Source: Lachnospiraceae bacterium (lineage in GTDB: Bacteria; Bacillota; Clostridia; Lachnospirales; Lachnospiraceae). Taken from it: a DNA stretch of 45,708 nucleotides. Positions 43,715 through 45,708 of this stretch are shown here, in pieces. The position numbers were made by a program, and so were the translations under genes. Every line of letters starts with the position of its first letter. Positions within the stretch are counted from its first letter, which is position 1. Below the pieces are notes generated by a model. The model was not told where the DNA came from, did not search any database, and worked only from the letters and a program-made list of their open reading frames with translations. The stretch spans positions 1-45,708 of the forward strand of contig JAQVCT010000021.1 of NCBI GenBank assembly GCA_028689655.1. Reading direction: 5' to 3'.

Positions 43715-44761
43715 TTACTTCAATCGAAGGTAGCAGATTGATTTCCCTGCACCTTCGCGCGCAAGTTCACCAGATTTTACCAGCTTGCGCAAAGAGCCTT
43801 CGATGGAACTGACACTTAGAGATGGACACAGTTCTCGAATGTCCTGCTTGGTAAATCTTCCGATTTTATTTTGTGCTGCTTTTCTTACCATGTCTATGGC
43901 AGGCAGTTTGGTTTCCACAATGGAAAACCTATCCTCGAAATCCCTATATGCTGCCAGAATAATTCCGAGCAAATATTTGATGAACGGAATGGTGTCTTCA
44001 CAGCCTTCATGCCATCCATCTTGTGAACGACTAAGGGCATCATAATAAAGGTCTTTCGCCTGTGCGATTTTCGCCTCCAGTGAGATGTACTTTCCGACGT
44101 AGAATCCATTTCTGTATAAGAGTAGAGTCGTGAGTAAGCGACTCATTCGGCCGTTTCCGTCATTGAAGGGATGGATGCATAAAAAGTCGTGAATAAATAC
44201 TGGTATCGCAATCAAGGGCTCCACTTCCATGTTGCCAATGACCAGGTTGTACTCTTCACAAATTCTATCAAGAGCTTTCGGAGTTTCAAATGGAGCAAGT
44301 GGAGTAAACAGAATTTCTGTATGTCCGTCCGGATAAGTAGCACTGATATAGTTCTGAACATTTTTTGTTTGCCCTGCAATCGGGTTGTTCATGTGGCTGT
44401 ACAGGATTTTGTGCAGCTGCAGGATATAATTTCTGGAAATTGGAATCGCATCAAAACTTTCGTGAATGACATTTAAGACATCGCGGTATCCGGCAATTTC
44501 CTGTTCATCACGGTTTCTTGGCATTGTTTTTTCTTCCACCAACTGCTTGATTCGAGTGTTGGTGGTGACGATACCTTCGATTGCATTAGATGCCTCGGTA
44601 CTTTGTACCTTTGCAATTTCCACGAGCTTTTCCAGCTCCTCAGGACGCTGCTTCAGGTATTGTTCCTGCTTACCAGCTTCCTTATAGATGGCCGCTATAA
44701 GCCTAAGGATATCAGAGTCCCATTTTTGTTCACTGATTTGTGAGTAGTTAAATTTTCTCAT
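43715..44761 (-). CDS. Fic-family protein (putative AMPylator) with N-terminal inhibitory motif and C-terminal winged helix
   Basis: 348 aa. The active-site motif HPFNDGNGRMSRLL (H197) is complete, so AMP transfer from ATP to a protein hydroxyl is plausible. An SNAIEG motif (S58 to G63) matches the (S/T)xxxE(G/N) inhibitory helix, placing it among class II Fic proteins that self-inhibit through an N-terminal helix. YISATYPDGHTEILFTPLAP is the usual beta flap. The C-terminal about 65 aa (RKAAQNKIGRFTKQDIRELCPSLSVSSIEGSLRKLVKSGELA) form a winged-helix-like domain. The gene is monocistronic with palindromic sites at both ends. A target or antitoxin gene is not visible. Confidence 0.9.
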   Translation of the reverse strand: MRKFNYSQISEQKWDSDILRLIAAIYKEAGKQEQYLKQRPEELEKLVEIAKVQSTEASNAIEGIVTTNTRIKQLVEEKTMPRNRDEQEIAGYRDVLNVIHESFDAIPISRNYILQLHKILYSHMNNPIAGQTKNVQNYISATYPDGHTEILFTPLAPFETPKALDRICEEYNLVIGNMEVEPLIAIPVFIHDFLCIHPFNDGNGRMSRLLTTLLLYRNGFYVGKYISLEAKIAQAKDLYYDALSRSQDGWHEGCEDTIPFIKYLLGIILAAYRDFEDRFSIVETKLPAIDMVRKAAQNKIGRFTKQDIRELCPSLSVSSIEGSLRKLVKSGELAREGAGKSICYLRLK

Positions 44762-44779
44762 TCCCTTAGCCTCCCTTCG

Positions 44780-44865
44780 TTTCCCTTAAATACTATTACA
44801 AATTAAGGGAAAGGTCAATCCATAAGGCACACTTTCTCTTAAAAATAGCAAACAAATAAGGGAAA
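44780..44865 (-). promoter_or_regulatory. fic promoter with two palindromic operators
   Basis: Promoter on the minus strand: TTGACC (44818-44813), 17 bp, TAGTAT (44795-44790). Operator 1, TTTCCCTTAA-N13-TTAAGGGAAA, spans 44780-44812: it starts right after the -35 box and covers the spacer and -10 box. Operator 2, slightly degenerate (TTTCTCTTAA-N13-ATAAGGGAAA), spans 44833-44865, just upstream. A half site TTCCCTTA lies at the start codon. The layout is that of a repressed, probably autoregulated promoter. Confidence 0.8.
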
Positions 44866-45275
44866 AAGAAAATCTTAGATAAATAGTATGCCCTGTGAAT
44901 CATAAATTGATTCATTTGGATTGTTACCAGAGCTGTTGAAGGCATAGAAGCTGATGCTGGCACGACCATACACGCCAAAGTAGATATCTGCATATTAGTT
45001 GATAGTTTTCAGAGGAATGTTCTTATTTTGTCAAGGAAATAGATAAGTGTGAGAATTGGAAATCTATTATTAAGGGTATCTAAATCCCCCAATCAAGGCA
45101 TACAGAAGTTATAACCCTGTTGCAGCAGGCTAAGTAGTAAACCAAATCAATGCCCTTGGCAGAGGGGAAAAGCATGATTGGTATTGAGTTAGATAGAATT
45201 TTGCACATAAGAATGGGAAAATTTGAGAAAGGTTTGGTATTAATTACATATTACAGAGATTTTTTTTATTAGTGT
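44866..45275. other. AT-rich gap without a recognisable gene
   Basis: No ORF with a ribosome binding site. A short open stretch on the plus strand (about 44931-45050, TRAVEGIEADAGTTIHAKVD) could be a gene remnant, but I do not recognise it. The rest seems non-coding. Confidence 0.4.
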
Positions 45276-45347
45276 ATAATAAGTATGTTGTAGAAACAGG
45301 TGGTAACTATTGTGTGAAAGCCCAACACATTAGTTGCCCCTTTTTTT
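45276..45347 (+). promoter_or_regulatory. MATE-gene leader: -10 box and attenuator-like terminator
   Basis: TATAAT at 45276-45281 has no good -35 box. About 20 bp later a hairpin forms: GGTAACTATTGTGT with ACACATTAGTTGCC (one internal mismatch, one G-U), followed by CC and seven T residues (45341-45347). A terminator between promoter and gene implies attenuation. A five-codon frame GTG GTA ACT ATT GTG TGA (45300-45317) overlaps the 5' arm and could be a leader peptide, which is speculative. Confidence 0.55.
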
Positions 45348-45374
45348 GTGAGTAAAAAGGAGGAGAAAATAAAA

Positions 45375-45708
45375 ATGAATCAAAATTCAAATTCATATCT
45401 TGCGGAGGAACCGATTGGGAAACTTATGATGAAGTTCTCAGTTCCATGTATCATGTCTTTGCTCGTATCGTCACTTTATAATATTGTAGACCAGATCTTC
45501 ATCGGAAGAGGTGTTGGATATCTTGGAAATGGAGCTACAAACGTTGTATTTCCAATTACGGTTATTGCCCTTGCACTTGCATTAATGATCGGAGATGGAT
45601 GTGCAGCTTTTTTAAGTATCTGTCAGGGAAAAAGAGACACAGAAGGCACGAAAAAAGGTGTTGGAAATGGAATTACTATGTTAGTCATTGGAAGTATCAT
45701 TTTAATGA
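45375..45708 (+). CDS. MATE-family efflux transporter (partial, runs off the window)
   Basis: The first 111 residues of a MATE protein: MNQNSNSYLAEEPIGKLMMKF, then SVPCIMSLLVSSLYNIVDQIFIG (first helix signature), GATNVVFPITVIALALALMIGDGCAAFLSI and GKRDTEGTKKGVGN. These proteins export drugs or metabolites using Na+ or H+ gradients. AAAAGGAGGAG precedes the start. The leader carries an attenuator-like hairpin, suggesting inducible expression. The C-terminal three quarters are outside the window. Confidence 0.9.
   Translation, partial: MNQNSNSYLAEEPIGKLMMKFSVPCIMSLLVSSLYNIVDQIFIGRGVGYLGNGATNVVFPITVIALALALMIGDGCAAFLSICQGKRDTEGTKKGVGNGITMLVIGSIILM

Noticed and set aside
44796..44993. 65-codon minus-strand ORF upstream of fic
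   Set aside because: It runs through the fic promoter and operators, has no ribosome binding site, and resembles nothing known to me.

Overview
The window looks like a chromosomal segment of a Clostridia-class Firmicute, most probably family Lachnospiraceae; I cannot name the genus. Pointers are strong GGAGG-type ribosome binding sites, TTGACA/TATAAT promoters, a Firmicutes-type galT next to galK, MutS2, a YhaM-like nuclease, an RlmD-like methyltransferase, a VanW protein, an N-terminal 'EIR-GLE-G-DVS-YA' repeat domain fused to a FapA domain, and moderate GC in the core. No rRNA, tRNA or CRISPR array was seen.

Layout. 1-127: 3' end of an IS3-type insertion sequence. 0.3-8 kb: a chemoreceptor, an M20 peptidase with a C39-like protein, and a polyamine ABC transporter (potABCD). 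8.5-10.4 kb: a 5'-shortened Rpn nuclease-like gene and a ROK-type repressor. 10.6-15.5 kb: a tight four-gene signalling operon (Hpt, repeat-FapA, receiver-HD-GYP, AraC). 15.6-18.5 kb: galK-galT, with a hexanucleotide microsatellite just before galT. 18.5-27.2 kb: a DUF4080 radical-SAM protein, a DEDDh exonuclease, small and secreted envelope proteins, a translationally coupled AIR-synthase/Lrp/aminotransferase trio, and trmL.

27.3-32.1 kb is the most unusual part. It holds a KdpDE-like two-component system, three tiny membrane proteins, a 55-bp tandem repeat array, a multi-hairpin leader RNA, and a CPA2 antiporter behind a probable fluoride riboswitch. The same direct repeat (GTGCTAA, 4 bp, GTGCTAA) lies upstream of both groups of tiny-protein genes, which suggests that the neighbouring response regulator controls them. 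32.1-36.7 kb (minus strand) holds a second two-component system and mutS2. 37-40.9 kb (plus strand) holds a membrane-anchored HtrA-like protein that has lost its catalytic His and Ser, YhaM, and RlmD.

40.9-45.7 kb is AT-richer accessory DNA with signs of decay: an AlbA_2/ATP-binding regulator, remnants of a KilA-N gene and of a second AlbA_2 gene, and a Fic protein gene. The fic promoter lies inside a large palindrome that recurs twice more around the gene. The window ends inside a MATE efflux gene preceded by an attenuator-like hairpin.

A recurring theme is short tandem repeats placed directly before start codons (galT, the DUF4080 gene, the HtrA-like gene, tiny gene A). All functional calls come from reading motifs by eye; no database search was run.
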